In this document: positions 54,036 through 62,535 of the stretch, piece after piece | Layout: each line of letters starts with the position of its first letter | How positions within the stretch are numbered: position 1 is the stretch's first letter | Source: Bacteroidales bacterium | Lineage (GTDB): Bacteria > Bacteroidota > Bacteroidia > Bacteroidales > Bacteroidaceae | NCBI GenBank assembly: GCA_029218405.1 | Contig: JAQXRG010000103.1 | Span: forward strand, 17,216-81,215 | Reading direction: 5' to 3' | DNA: 64,000 nt | Notes under the pieces: generated by a model | The model's input: the letters and a program-made list of their open reading frames with translations, nothing else | What the model was told of the DNA's origin: nothing | The model's database searches: none | Translations under genes and position numbers: made by a program

Positions 54036-55133
54036 ATGAAAAAGTACGTTAGAATCGGAGTATTGGCGCTCATCGCGCTGATCTTCATCGGAACCTTTGT
54101 CTTCTTGTACCAGAAATCGCAACCCAAGGAGACCGTTTACAACCTCGAGACCGCTACCCTCACCGACCTGCGGCAGACCACCATCGCCACGGGCAAGATA
54201 GAGCCGCGCGACGAAATCCAAATCAAGCCACAGATTTCCGGCATCATCGCCGAAGTCTATAAGGAAGCCGGACAACAGGTGAAGAAGGGCGAGATCATCG
54301 CCAAGGTAAAGGTCATCCCCGAACTGGGCAGCCTCAACTCGGCCGAGAGCCGCGTGCGCCTGGCCGAACTGAACGGACGACAGAGCGAGACCGACCTCGC
54401 CCGGATGGAGCAGCTCCACAAGAGCCGCCTTGTGAGCGACGAGGAATACGAGAAGTGCCTGCTCGCCGCCCGTCAGGCCCGCGAGGAGCTGCAGGCCGCC
54501 AAGGACAACCTGGAAATCGTGAAGGAGGGCATCACCAAGAGCAGCGCCTCGTTCAGCAGCACCCTCATCCGCTCCACCATCGACGGCCTCATCCTCGACG
54601 TGCCCATCAAGGTGGGCAACTCCGTCATCATGAGCAACACCTTTAACGACGGCACCACCATCGCCACCGTGGCCGACATGGGCGACCTCATCTTCCGGGG
54701 CAACGTCGATGAGACCGAGGTGGGCCGCATCCGTGAGGGCATCCCCGTGAAGATTACGCTGGGGGCCCTGCAGGACAAGACCTTCGATGCCCAGCTGGAA
54801 TACATCTCGCCCAAGAGCGTGCAGAACAACGGCGCCAACCAGTTCGAGATAAAGGCTGCCATCCAGGTGCCCGACAGTGTGACCATCCGCTCGGGCTACA
54901 GCGCGAACGCCGAGATGGTGCTGCAGCGTGCCGACGGCGTGGTGGCCGTGCCGGAGAGTGCGGTCGAGTTCAGCGGTGACTCCGCCTTCGTGCACGTGCT
55001 CACCGACAGCGTGCCCGCCCAGCGGTTCGACCGCCGCTACGTGACCACCGGCATCAGCAACGGCCTGTTAGTGGAAATCAAGAACGGAGTGAAGGCAGGC
55101 GAGCGCGTGCGCGGCCTGCAGAAAGACAACTAA
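54036..55133 (+). CDS. MacA/HlyD-like periplasmic adaptor protein
   Basis: The 365-residue protein has a single N-terminal membrane helix (VLALIALIFIGTFVFLYQ). A split lipoyl domain follows (GKIEPRDEIQIKPQISGIIAEV), then a helical hairpin at about 100-180 (EQLHKSRLVSDEEYEKCLLA) and beta-barrel domains (VADMGDLIFRGNVDETEVG). Such adaptors link the inner-membrane ABC permeases to the outer-membrane channel. The hairpin is of ordinary length for MacA-like proteins. Confidence 0.92.
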   Translation: MKKYVRIGVLALIALIFIGTFVFLYQKSQPKETVYNLETATLTDLRQTTIATGKIEPRDEIQIKPQISGIIAEVYKEAGQQVKKGEIIAKVKVIPELGSLNSAESRVRLAELNGRQSETDLARMEQLHKSRLVSDEEYEKCLLAARQAREELQAAKDNLEIVKEGITKSSASFSSTLIRSTIDGLILDVPIKVGNSVIMSNTFNDGTTIATVADMGDLIFRGNVDETEVGRIREGIPVKITLGALQDKTFDAQLEYISPKSVQNNGANQFEIKAAIQVPDSVTIRSGYSANAEMVLQRADGVVAVPESAVEFSGDSAFVHVLTDSVPAQRFDRRYVTTGISNGLLVEIKNGVKAGERVRGLQKDN

Positions 55134-55155
55134 CCTCAACCCTACCGATAACGAC

Positions 55156-56475
55156 ATGAGAACCATCGCTTATATCCTGACCGCACTGACCGTCCTGCCC
55201 ACTGCCTACGCGCAGCAGCCCTGGGACTTGCGGCAGTGCATCGAACACGCCATCGGGCACAACCTCACCATCAAGCAGCAGGAGGAGGCCCGGCGGCAGA
55301 GTGAAGTGGACCTGAACACGGCGCAGTGGAGCCGCCTGCCCAACCTGAACGGCAGCGCCTCCCACTCGTTCAACTTCGGACGCAGCCTACAGGCCGACAA
55401 TACGTACCAGAGCATCAACACGCAGAACACCAACCTGTCGCTCAGCACCAACGTGCCCCTGTTCACCGGGCTGCAGATTCCCCACAACATCGCCCTTCAG
55501 AAACTGAACCTGAAGGCCGCCACCGAGGACCTGCAGAAGGCGAAGGACGACATCAGCGTGCAGGTGGCCTCGCTCTACCTGCAGGTGCTCTACAACCAGG
55601 AGCTGGCCGAGGTGGCCCGCCAGCAGGTCCGCCTGAGCCAGGAGCTCCTGGCCCAGAAGAAGGCGTTCTTCGACAACGGGAAGGCCTCGGAAGCCGAATG
55701 GCAGGAAGCCCGGTCGCGCGTGGCGCAGGACGAGCTGTCCGCCGTACAGGCCGAGAACAACTGCCGCCTCGCCCTGCTCGACCTCAGCCAGCTGCTGGAA
55801 CTGCCCTCGCCCGAGGGCTTCGGCATCGTGTCGCCCGACATCGACGAGCGCCTGCTGTCCGCCTCCGTCACGGTACCGGACGCCATCTACCAGGAAGCGG
55901 TGCTCACGCGGCCCGGCATCAAGGCCGCCCAGTACCGGTTGGAGGGTGCGGCCCACAGCGTCCGCATCGCGCAGAGCGCCTACTACCCGCAGCTCAGCTT
56001 CGGGGCAGGCATCGGCACCAATTACTATAAGGTGAACGGCGTACGGAACAACGGCTTCGGCTCGCAGCTCAAGGACAACTTCAGCCAGTACTTCGGGTTC
56101 TCGCTGAGCGTGCCCCTGTTCAACCGCTTCGCCACGCGCAACCAGGTGCGCGGCGCCCGTATCCGCCAGAACACCCTGGGCTGGCAGTTGGAGGAAGCCA
56201 AGAAGTCGCTCTTCAAGGAAATCCAGCAGGCCTACTACAACGCCGTCAACGCCGAGAGCCAGCTGCGGAGCAGCGTCACCGCCGAGGAGGCCGCCGCGGC
56301 CTCGTTCCGGCTCACGCAGGAGAAGCACGCCCAGGGCAAGGCCACGGCCACGGAATACAACGAGGCCCGCACCTTCTGGATGAAGGCCGTCTCCACCCGC
56401 CTCCAGGCCAAGTACGACTTCGTGTTCCGCACCAAGATACTCGATTTCTACCGGGGCGTGCCGCTGTCCATCTGA
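55156..56475 (+). CDS. TolC-family outer membrane channel
   Basis: The 439-residue protein has a signal peptide (YILTALTVLPTAYAQ), an N-terminal WDLRQCIEHAIGHNLTIKQQ segment typical of TolC/OMF proteins, and two similar halves of long periplasmic coiled helices. Trans-membrane strands are interspersed (SASHSFNFGRSLQ; FGFSLSVPLFNRFATRNQVR). It would form the trimeric exit duct for the upstream ABC-adaptor complex, 22 bases after the adaptor gene. The operon ends at a strong terminator. Confidence 0.92.
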   Translation: MRTIAYILTALTVLPTAYAQQPWDLRQCIEHAIGHNLTIKQQEEARRQSEVDLNTAQWSRLPNLNGSASHSFNFGRSLQADNTYQSINTQNTNLSLSTNVPLFTGLQIPHNIALQKLNLKAATEDLQKAKDDISVQVASLYLQVLYNQELAEVARQQVRLSQELLAQKKAFFDNGKASEAEWQEARSRVAQDELSAVQAENNCRLALLDLSQLLELPSPEGFGIVSPDIDERLLSASVTVPDAIYQEAVLTRPGIKAAQYRLEGAAHSVRIAQSAYYPQLSFGAGIGTNYYKVNGVRNNGFGSQLKDNFSQYFGFSLSVPLFNRFATRNQVRGARIRQNTLGWQLEEAKKSLFKEIQQAYYNAVNAESQLRSSVTAEEAAAASFRLTQEKHAQGKATATEYNEARTFWMKAVSTRLQAKYDFVFRTKILDFYRGVPLSI

Positions 56476-56520
56476 CCGGCGCCCCCCCGGGTCACGTGTC
56501 CGCCCCGTCCGGACACAGAA

Positions 56521-56569
56521 AAAGGAAGAAGCCAGCGAGCGGCTTACGCTCTTGGCTTCTTCCTTTTTT
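56521..56569. terminator. Bidirectional terminator
   Basis: AAAGGAAGAAGCCA (56521-56534) pairs with TGGCTTCTTCCTTT (56553-56566), with an inner GAGCG/CGCTC stem and T-runs on both strands. It separates the efflux operon from the convergent nucleotidyltransferase gene. Confidence 0.9.
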
Positions 56570-56596
56570 AGGCGCTTTCAGCGAGGCCCGCCCCTA

Positions 56597-57508
56597 TCAG
56601 AACAGGTGTTCGGGATATTCGCCGGCATCCACCAATGCCTTGATCTTGTCCACCACGCTCTGGCGGTCTTCCGGATAAGTCACACCGAACCACTTGCTGG
56701 TTGTGTCGAGCACCTTCACAGTCGCCGTTCCGTCGTGAATCAGCTTGTCCACCATCAACGGGATGAAGAACTCGCTCTTCAGGTTCTCCATGTTCTTCGG
56801 GTCGCTCAGGAAGCTCTTGAAGAACTCTACGCTGTAGCCGAAATAGTCGGGGGTGAAGCCCCAGAAGTTCATGCTCACCGGAGTAGTGTCGGCGGTGGCA
56901 GTCCAGCTGCCATCATCGTCCACATACTTCACCTCGCCGTCGATGCGCTGGATTTTCGTGCGCTCCACCACCGAAGTCAGCATACGGTTCTCGTCCGTGC
57001 CGCAGATGCCGCGCGACACCGTACCACTCTCGCTCAACGTGTTGCCCACGCGGAAGCCCACCATGGCATAGGTGTTCTCAGCACCTTCCGGCAGGTTGGC
57101 CAGGAACTCGCCCATCACGCGGAAGGAGTCCTGTCCGTAGAAATCGTCGCAGTTGATGACAGCGAACGGCTCCTTGATGACATCGGCACCCATCATCACG
57201 GCATGGTTCGTGCCCCACGGTTTCACACGGCCTTCCGGGCAGGTGAAGCCTTCCGGCAGGTTGTCGAGGGCCTGGAACACCAGCTCACAGGGGATGTGGC
57301 CTTCGTACTTCGAGATAATCTTGTCGCGGAATTCCTGTTCGAAATCCTTGCGGATGACAAACACCAGCTTGCCGAATCCGGCGCGGATGGCGTCGTAGAT
57401 AGAATAGTCCATGATGGTCTCGCCGTTCGGGCCCAGACCGTCCAACTGCTTCAAGCCTCCGTAGCGGCTGCCCATACCGGCGGCCAAGAGAAATAATGTA
57501 GGTTTCAT
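56597..57508 (-). CDS. Sugar nucleotidyltransferase-like protein
   Basis: The 303-residue cytoplasmic protein has the nucleotidyltransferase signature LLAAGMGSRYGGLKQLDGLG at its N-terminus and the catalytic-site segment VINCDDFYG. A Rossmann-like core and a C-terminal extension with SKWFGVTYPEDRQSVVDKIK follow. It resembles enzymes that activate sugar phosphates with NTPs, such as glucose-1-phosphate thymidylyl- or uridylyltransferases, but forms a separate Bacteroidota/Clostridia group whose substrate I cannot name. It is divergent from the GH35 gene. Confidence 0.85.
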   Translation of the reverse strand: MKPTLFLLAAGMGSRYGGLKQLDGLGPNGETIMDYSIYDAIRAGFGKLVFVIRKDFEQEFRDKIISKYEGHIPCELVFQALDNLPEGFTCPEGRVKPWGTNHAVMMGADVIKEPFAVINCDDFYGQDSFRVMGEFLANLPEGAENTYAMVGFRVGNTLSESGTVSRGICGTDENRMLTSVVERTKIQRIDGEVKYVDDDGSWTATADTTPVSMNFWGFTPDYFGYSVEFFKSFLSDPKNMENLKSEFFIPLMVDKLIHDGTATVKVLDTTSKWFGVTYPEDRQSVVDKIKALVDAGEYPEHLF

Positions 57509-57540
57509 ACTATAAAATCAGGTTTAAAATTAAACTAGGG

Positions 57541-57548
57541 CAAATATA
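57541..57548 (-). promoter_or_regulatory. -7 element for the nucleotidyltransferase gene
   Basis: CAAATATA reads TATATTTG on the minus strand, 33 bases before the start. Confidence 0.55.
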
Positions 57549-57666
57549 GCAATAATCTGCGGTTTTCCACCATTCCGGCCCTGTTTTTTTCCCTCGGCCA
57601 GCGATTATGCCGAATTATTACCGCAATTTGACGGAATTGTATAAGAAACGGCCGGAAACTATTCCG

Positions 57667-57674
57667 TACCTTTG
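57667..57674 (+). promoter_or_regulatory. -7 element for the GH35 gene
   Basis: TACCTTTG at 57667-57674 covers a possible TTG start at 57672, so translation must begin at ATG 57699 or 57702. Confidence 0.6.
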
Positions 57675-57698
57675 CCCGAAACTAATCGCAATGTGACT

Positions 57699-60098
57699 AT
57701 GATGAAACGACTCTACCTGCGGGCAGCCCTGCTGCTCGCCCTCGGAACCGGCACCGCCTGCGGCCTGCAGGCCGCCGCACCCGCCGCAACGGACGGCCTG
57801 CAAGCCCGTCCCGCCGGCACCCCCTCCTTCACCGCCGGCAAGGGCACCTTCCTGCTCAACGGGAAGCCCTTCGTGGTGAAGGCCGCCGAACTCCACTACC
57901 CCCGCATCCCGAAAGCGTATTGGGAGCACCGCATCCAGCTCTGCAAGGCACTGGGCATGAACACCATCTGCCTCTACGTGTTCTGGAACGCCCACGAGCC
58001 GCAGCCGGGGGTCTATGACTTCACCGGCCAGAACGACCTGGCCGAGTTCTGCCGCCTCTGCCAGCAGAACGGCCTGTACGTCATCCTCCGTCCCGGCCCC
58101 TATGTGTGCGCCGAATGGGAAATGGGCGGCCTGCCCTGGTGGCTCCTGAAGAAGAAGGACATCCGCCTGCGCGAGGACGACCCCTACTTCCTGGAGCGGG
58201 TGGCCCTCTTCGAGGAGCAGGTGGCCCGGCAGGTGGCCGGACTGACTATCCAGCACGGCGGCCCCATCATCATGGTGCAGGTGGAGAACGAGTACGGCTC
58301 CTACGGCACCAACAAGGCCTACGTGAGCCAGGTGCGCGACATCGTGCGCCGCCACTTCGGCGATGTCACCCTCTTCCAGTGCGACTGGGCCTCCAACTTC
58401 ACCCAGAACGGGCTGGACGACCTCCTCTGGACCATGAACTTCGGCACCGGCGCCAACATCGACCAGCAGTTCGAGCGGCTCAGGCAGCTCCGTCCCGACA
58501 GCCCCCTCATGTGCAGTGAGTTCTGGAGCGGCTGGTTCGACAAGTGGGGCGCCAACCACGAGACCCGTCCTGCCGCCGACATGATTGCCGGCATCGACGA
58601 GATGCTCTCGAAAGGCATCTCCTTCAGCCTCTACATGACCCACGGCGGCACCAACTGGGGCCACTGGGCCGGCGCCAACTCCCCCGGCTTCGCCCCCGAC
58701 GTGACCTCCTACGACTACGACGCGCCCATCAGCGAGTCGGGACAGACCACGCCCAAGTACTGGGAGCTGCGCAAGACCCTCGCGCGCTACATGTACGGCG
58801 AGCGGCAGGCCAAGGTGCCCGCCGCCCTGCCCGTCACCGCCGTGCCCGCCTTCCGCTTCACCGAGGTGGCCCCGCTCTTCGACAACCTGCCCGCCGCCCG
58901 CCAGAGCCGCGACATCCACTGCATGGAGGACTACGACCAGGGCTACGGCAGCATCCTCTACCGCACCACCCTGCCCGCGCTGGCCAAGAACGCCGTGCTC
59001 ACGGTGAGCGAGGCGCACGACTACGCGCAGGTGTTCCTCGACGGCCGCTTCGTGGGCAAGCTCGACCGCCGCAACAACGAGAAGCAGCTCGTGCTGCCCG
59101 CCTGCCGCAAGGGAGCGCGGCTCGACATCCTGGTGGAGGCCATGGGCCGCGTCAATTTCGGACGCGCCATCAAGGACTACAAGGGCATCACCGACAAGGT
59201 GGAGCTGACTGTTGACACCGACGGTTATCCCTTCGTCTGCAACCTGAAGAACTGGGAGGTCTTCAACCTGCACGACACCTACGAGGCCTACCGCGACCTG
59301 CGTTTCCAGCCGCTACCCGAGACAGCCCCCGACGGCGGCCGCCACGTGCCGGGCGTTTACCGCGCCACGTTCCAGGTGAAGCGTCCCGCCGACACCTTCC
59401 TCAACTTTGAGACCTGGGGCAAGGGACTGGTGTATGTGAACGGCCATGCCCTGGGCCGCATCTGGGAAATCGGTCCGCAGCAGACCCTCTACGTGCCCGG
59501 CTGCTGGCTCAAGAAGGGTGCGAATGAACTCCTGGTGTTCGACATCATCGGCCCGAAGGACGCCCGCAGCGAGGGACTCCGCCAGCCCCTGCTCGACCAG
59601 CTGCAGGTACAGCAGCCGCCCGTCCACCGCGCGGAGGGAGAATCGATCGACCTCAGCGCCGAGCGTCCCGTGGCCGCCGGCAGCTTCGCGCCCGGCAACG
59701 GCTGGCAGGAGGTGAAGTTCGACGCGCCCGTACGTGGCCGCTACATCTGCCTCGAAGCCCTCAGCGCGCACGACGGCAAGGACCGCACGTGCATCGCCGA
59801 GCTCTACGTGCTCGACGAGTTCGGCGAGCGCCTCTCCCGCGAGCCGTGGAAGGTGACGTACGCCGACAGCGAGGAGGTGCGGCAGGGCAACCGCTCCGCC
59901 GACAAGCTGTTCGACCTGCAGGAATCCACCTACTGGAGCACGGTGAAGGGCACGCCCCATCCGCATGCCGTGGTCATCGACCTGGGCGACACCTACAACG
60001 TCACCACCCTGCAGTACCTGCCGCGCATGGAAAGCCACGTGCCCGGCGGCGTGAAGGACTACCGCATCTACGTGAAGGAGGAAGCGTTCAAAAAGTGA
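57699..60098 (+). CDS. GH35 beta-galactosidase with C-terminal F5/8-type domain
   Basis: The 799-residue exported enzyme has a signal peptide (LRAALLLALGTGTACGLQA, possibly lipoprotein). Its TIM barrel carries the acid/base E198 in VENEYGSYG and the nucleophile E274 in SEFWSGWFDKWG. Galactose-binding beta-jellyroll domains follow, with a discoidin-like C-terminal domain of about 120 residues (WQEVKFDAPVRGRYICLEAL). GH35 enzymes remove terminal beta-linked galactose from glycans by a retaining mechanism. The added F5/8 domain suggests binding to an extended substrate such as host mucin or plant galactan. It is a single-gene unit with very high G+C. Confidence 0.94.
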   Translation: MMKRLYLRAALLLALGTGTACGLQAAAPAATDGLQARPAGTPSFTAGKGTFLLNGKPFVVKAAELHYPRIPKAYWEHRIQLCKALGMNTICLYVFWNAHEPQPGVYDFTGQNDLAEFCRLCQQNGLYVILRPGPYVCAEWEMGGLPWWLLKKKDIRLREDDPYFLERVALFEEQVARQVAGLTIQHGGPIIMVQVENEYGSYGTNKAYVSQVRDIVRRHFGDVTLFQCDWASNFTQNGLDDLLWTMNFGTGANIDQQFERLRQLRPDSPLMCSEFWSGWFDKWGANHETRPAADMIAGIDEMLSKGISFSLYMTHGGTNWGHWAGANSPGFAPDVTSYDYDAPISESGQTTPKYWELRKTLARYMYGERQAKVPAALPVTAVPAFRFTEVAPLFDNLPAARQSRDIHCMEDYDQGYGSILYRTTLPALAKNAVLTVSEAHDYAQVFLDGRFVGKLDRRNNEKQLVLPACRKGARLDILVEAMGRVNFGRAIKDYKGITDKVELTVDTDGYPFVCNLKNWEVFNLHDTYEAYRDLRFQPLPETAPDGGRHVPGVYRATFQVKRPADTFLNFETWGKGLVYVNGHALGRIWEIGPQQTLYVPGCWLKKGANELLVFDIIGPKDARSEGLRQPLLDQLQVQQPPVHRAEGESIDLSAERPVAAGSFAPGNGWQEVKFDAPVRGRYICLEALSAHDGKDRTCIAELYVLDEFGERLSREPWKVTYADSEEVRQGNRSADKLFDLQESTYWSTVKGTPHPHAVVIDLGDTYNVTTLQYLPRMESHVPGGVKDYRIYVKEEAFKK

Positions 60099-60150
60099 CG
60101 CTCCGTAACAAAAAAATGTTAAATTGACCAGTTTATCGAAGAAAAAGGCC

Positions 60151-60181
60151 TTGCAGATTTGTTGTAAATGTATGAACTTTG
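60151..60181 (+). promoter_or_regulatory. Probable promoter of the small winged-helix-like gene
   Basis: TTG (60151-60153), a 20-base spacer, then GAACTTTG (60174-60181), one base off TAnnTTTG. Confidence 0.5.
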
Positions 60182-60225
60182 CCACAGACCAAAGTTCAAC
60201 CAAATAACAACTAACTAATAGGCTT

Positions 60226-60429
60226 ATGTTCAACACACAACTCGTCAAGCAAAACAGTCTCCGCGTCTATCACCGGATGAAAGAAATGTATAGATATACA
60301 TTCAGTGAGCTGGAGAAACTCAGTTCACTGACCAGTACCGAACTCTGTCTCGCCCTGCTGGAACTGCAGCGGGAGGGCATGCTGGCTTACGGGAAAGACG
60401 ACAACGGTGTCTATTACAGACGGACCTGA
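60226..60429 (+). CDS. Small winged-helix-like protein, unknown function
   Basis: The 67-residue product ends in a compact helix-turn-helix-wing pattern (SELEKLSSLTSTELCLALLE, then LQREGMLAYGKDDNGVYYRR), as in small MarR/ArsR-like DNA-binding folds. This is fold inference only. It has a probable promoter and its own terminator, so it is an independent transcription unit. A similar helix pattern appears at the C-terminus of the HU-like protein encoded next. I do not recognise a characterised family. Confidence 0.7.
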   Translation: MFNTQLVKQNSLRVYHRMKEMYRYTFSELEKLSSLTSTELCLALLELQREGMLAYGKDDNGVYYRRT

Positions 60430-60454
60430 AGACACCCGAAGGAAAATAGAAAGG

Positions 60455-60494
60455 AAAGGACAGGGAGGGACATTCACTCTCCTTGTCCTTTTTT
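60455..60494 (+). terminator. Terminator of the small winged-helix-like gene
   Basis: AAAGGACA (60455-60462) pairs with TGTCCTTT (60485-60492), with an inner GGAG/CTCC stem and a following T-run. Confidence 0.8.
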
Positions 60495-60514
60495 GCTGAA
60501 AACGGGCCGTCTGC

Positions 60515-60545
60515 TTGCACAATCCACGCAGAATGATTACCTTTG
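60515..60545 (+). promoter_or_regulatory. Promoter of the HU-like/adenosine deaminase operon
   Basis: TTG (60515-60517), a 20-base spacer, then TACCTTTG (60538-60545). The transcript would start near 60552 and include the 22-bp repeat array in a leader of about 180 bases. Confidence 0.65.
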
Positions 60546-60567
60546 TAGGGGCATCGTTGCAACTCGT

Positions 60568-60677
60568 GACCTACGTCGGAGATACTTCTGACCTACGTCA
60601 GAGATACTTCCGACCTACGTCGGAGATACTTTTGACCTTGGTCGGAGGTATTTGCGACCTTGGTCGAAAGTTGTACG
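60568..60677 (+). repeat. Five tandem 22-bp units, each able to form a mini-hairpin
   Basis: Units start at 60568, 60590, 60612, 60634 and 60656. Units 1-3 share GACCTACGTC and units 4-5 have GACCTTGGTC. Each is centred on a short inverted repeat: TCTGAC-CTAC-GTCAGA at the unit 2 boundary, TCCGAC-CTAC-GTCGGA at unit 3, CGACC-TT-GGTCG at unit 5. The change from C-G to T-A between units 2 and 3 keeps pairing. The array lies in the presumed 5' leader of the HU-like gene. Confidence 0.85.
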
Positions 60678-60731
60678 GATGACCTTCCAAGCAGAGAAAG
60701 CCCGCCTATTGTATCACTAAAACCACTGACT

Positions 60732-61361
60732 ATGAGCATCAACTACGACTGGTACCCCAGCCCCAAGAAATCCGCCGACGAACCGACCACCCTCCACGTG
60801 CGTCCCGTGTTCAACGGCTCCGTATCGACCGACGACCTCGCCGAGAGCCTGCAGACCGCCACCTCCCTGACCATGGCCGATGTGAAAGCCGTCCTCCAGG
60901 CCCTGAACCGCGAGGTGGGCCGCCAGTTGGCCAGCGGCTGCCGGGTCCACTTAGAAGGGCTGGGCTACCTCACTCCCCGTCTCCGGGTGGAGGGCGAGGT
61001 GACCGAGGACATCCCGCTGCGCGACCGCAACCGAAAGGTCCGCTTCAGCGGCGTGAACTTCCAGGCCGACAAGCGGCTGACCGAAGCCATCGGGGCCGTC
61101 CGCCTGAGCCATGCCCCGAAGGCGACACACTCGCGGGAGCTGGACGAGGCCCTCGTGGAGGAGCGGCTGGCCGACTACTTCATCACGCACGACATCCTGA
61201 CTCGTCCGATTCTGCAACACCTGCTGCACCTCACGTCCTACAAGGCCGCCGCGCTGCTCCGCCGCCTCTGCGAGGAAGGGAAGCTGCGGAACGCAGGCAC
61301 CGACTTCCGTCCGGTCTATGTCCCTGCCGAAGGACTGAACGTATCACGAAACCCAACATAA
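60732..61361 (+). CDS. HU-like DNA-binding protein with C-terminal winged-helix-like region
   Basis: The 209-residue protein starts MSINYDWYPSPK and continues as an HU/IHF-like domain of the Bacteroidales HU-HIG type to about residue 125 (SLTMADVKAVLQALNREVGR, HLEGLGYLTPRLRVEG). About 70 residues resembling a winged helix follow (ADYFITHDILTRPILQHLLH, then KAAALLRRLCEEGKLRN). Such proteins are thought to bind DNA as architectural or regulatory factors. The start at 60732 is preferred because upstream codons fall inside or beside the 22-bp repeat array. It is followed after 2 bases by an adenosine deaminase gene, so the two are co-translated. Confidence 0.8.
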   Translation: MSINYDWYPSPKKSADEPTTLHVRPVFNGSVSTDDLAESLQTATSLTMADVKAVLQALNREVGRQLASGCRVHLEGLGYLTPRLRVEGEVTEDIPLRDRNRKVRFSGVNFQADKRLTEAIGAVRLSHAPKATHSRELDEALVEERLADYFITHDILTRPILQHLLHLTSYKAAALLRRLCEEGKLRNAGTDFRPVYVPAEGLNVSRNPT

Positions 61362-61363
61362 AC

Positions 61364-62488
61364 ATGAAACAAACACTTTTGCCCCTGAGACTTGCCGTTG
61401 CGACTGGGAGGACAACGCCCCTCTCGTCCTGCTCAGACAACGCCAAGACTGCCGCCGGCGGAGACCAACGTACCATCACCGACGAACAGCTGGCGCGGCT
61501 GGACTGCTACACCGACCTGCACCTTCATCTCGACGGCTCGCTCTCCCTACCGACCGTCCGACAGTTGGCGAGGCTGCAGGACATCCCCCTCGACCTGAGC
61601 GACGAGGAACTGCGGGAGCGGCTGCAGGTGAACGAGGGCTGCCAGGACCTGAACCAGTACCTGCAGAAGTTCGACTTCCCCCTTACCCTGCTCCAGACCC
61701 CCAAGGGAATTACCGAAGGCATCCAGCTGCTGGCCCAGGAGCTGAAGGACGAGGGCCACATCTACGCCGAGATCCGCTATGCGCCACAGCTGCACTGCCA
61801 GCAAGGACTGACGCAGCGCGAGGTGATTGAAGCCTCCATCGAAGGACGGCGGCAGGCAGCCCTTCCGGTATCGCTCATCCTCTGCTGCATGCGTGGCAAT
61901 GACAACCACGAGCAGAACCTGGAGACGGTCCGCTTGGCCGCCGAGTATGTCGGCCAGGGGGTGGCGGCCATCGACCTGGCCGGTGCCGAGGCGCTCTATC
62001 CCACGTCCGGTTTCGCCGACCTCTTCCAGTTGGCGAAGGGCAACGGCGTGCCCTACACCCTCCATGCCGGCGAGGCGGACGGTCCCGAGAGTGTGAAGGC
62101 CGCCCTCAGCTACGGCACCCGGCGCATCGGTCACGGCGTGCGTTCGGCCGAGGACCCTGCCTTGGTGCAGCAACTGTCCGCCGAGAAAATCACGCTGGAA
62201 TGTTGTCCCACCAGCAACCTCAACACCGCCATCTTCCCCTCCATCGGGCACTATCCCTTGCGCCTGTTCCTGGAGCAGGGCGTGCGGATGACCGTCAATT
62301 CCGACAACCGGATGGTGTCCGCCACGAACGTCATCCGCGAGTTCCAACTGCTCAACGGTGCCTTCCACCTCACAGTAGGCGAGGTGCGGCAGCTCCTACA
62401 GAACAGCATCGACGCGTCGTTCGCCCCGGAACCGCTGAAAGAGGAGCTGCTGGCGAAAGTAAATGAAGCCATCGCCCGCCTGCGATGA
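61364..62488 (+). CDS. Adenosine deaminase
   Basis: The 374-residue enzyme converts adenosine to inosine. Zinc and catalytic motifs are HLHLDGS with H53 and H55, HAGEADGPES, HGVRS and NSDNRMVS; the last is an NSDN variant seen in this subgroup. An N-terminal extension of about 48 residues precedes the usual start. It begins MKQTLLPLRLAVATGRTTPL and contains SSCSD, which resembles a damaged lipoprotein signal; the hydrophobic core is broken by R and T residues, so export is doubtful. Coupling to the HU-like gene (2-base gap) is unusual and suggests purine-related regulation, by inference only. Confidence 0.9.
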   Translation: MKQTLLPLRLAVATGRTTPLSSCSDNAKTAAGGDQRTITDEQLARLDCYTDLHLHLDGSLSLPTVRQLARLQDIPLDLSDEELRERLQVNEGCQDLNQYLQKFDFPLTLLQTPKGITEGIQLLAQELKDEGHIYAEIRYAPQLHCQQGLTQREVIEASIEGRRQAALPVSLILCCMRGNDNHEQNLETVRLAAEYVGQGVAAIDLAGAEALYPTSGFADLFQLAKGNGVPYTLHAGEADGPESVKAALSYGTRRIGHGVRSAEDPALVQQLSAEKITLECCPTSNLNTAIFPSIGHYPLRLFLEQGVRMTVNSDNRMVSATNVIREFQLLNGAFHLTVGEVRQLLQNSIDASFAPEPLKEELLAKVNEAIARLR

Positions 62489-62535
62489 GCGGGAAAGCCG
62501 ATGGTCATCCATTGCCTCCCGCCAATCAGGTCAAT

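Noticed and set aside
52503-54995. An 830-codon minus-strand frame across the permease and adaptor genes
   Set aside because: It lies opposite three overlapping real genes with conserved motifs and has no recognisable domain.
60568-60677. CRISPR-like array from five repeated units
   Set aside because: Units are contiguous with no unique spacers and no cas genes are nearby.
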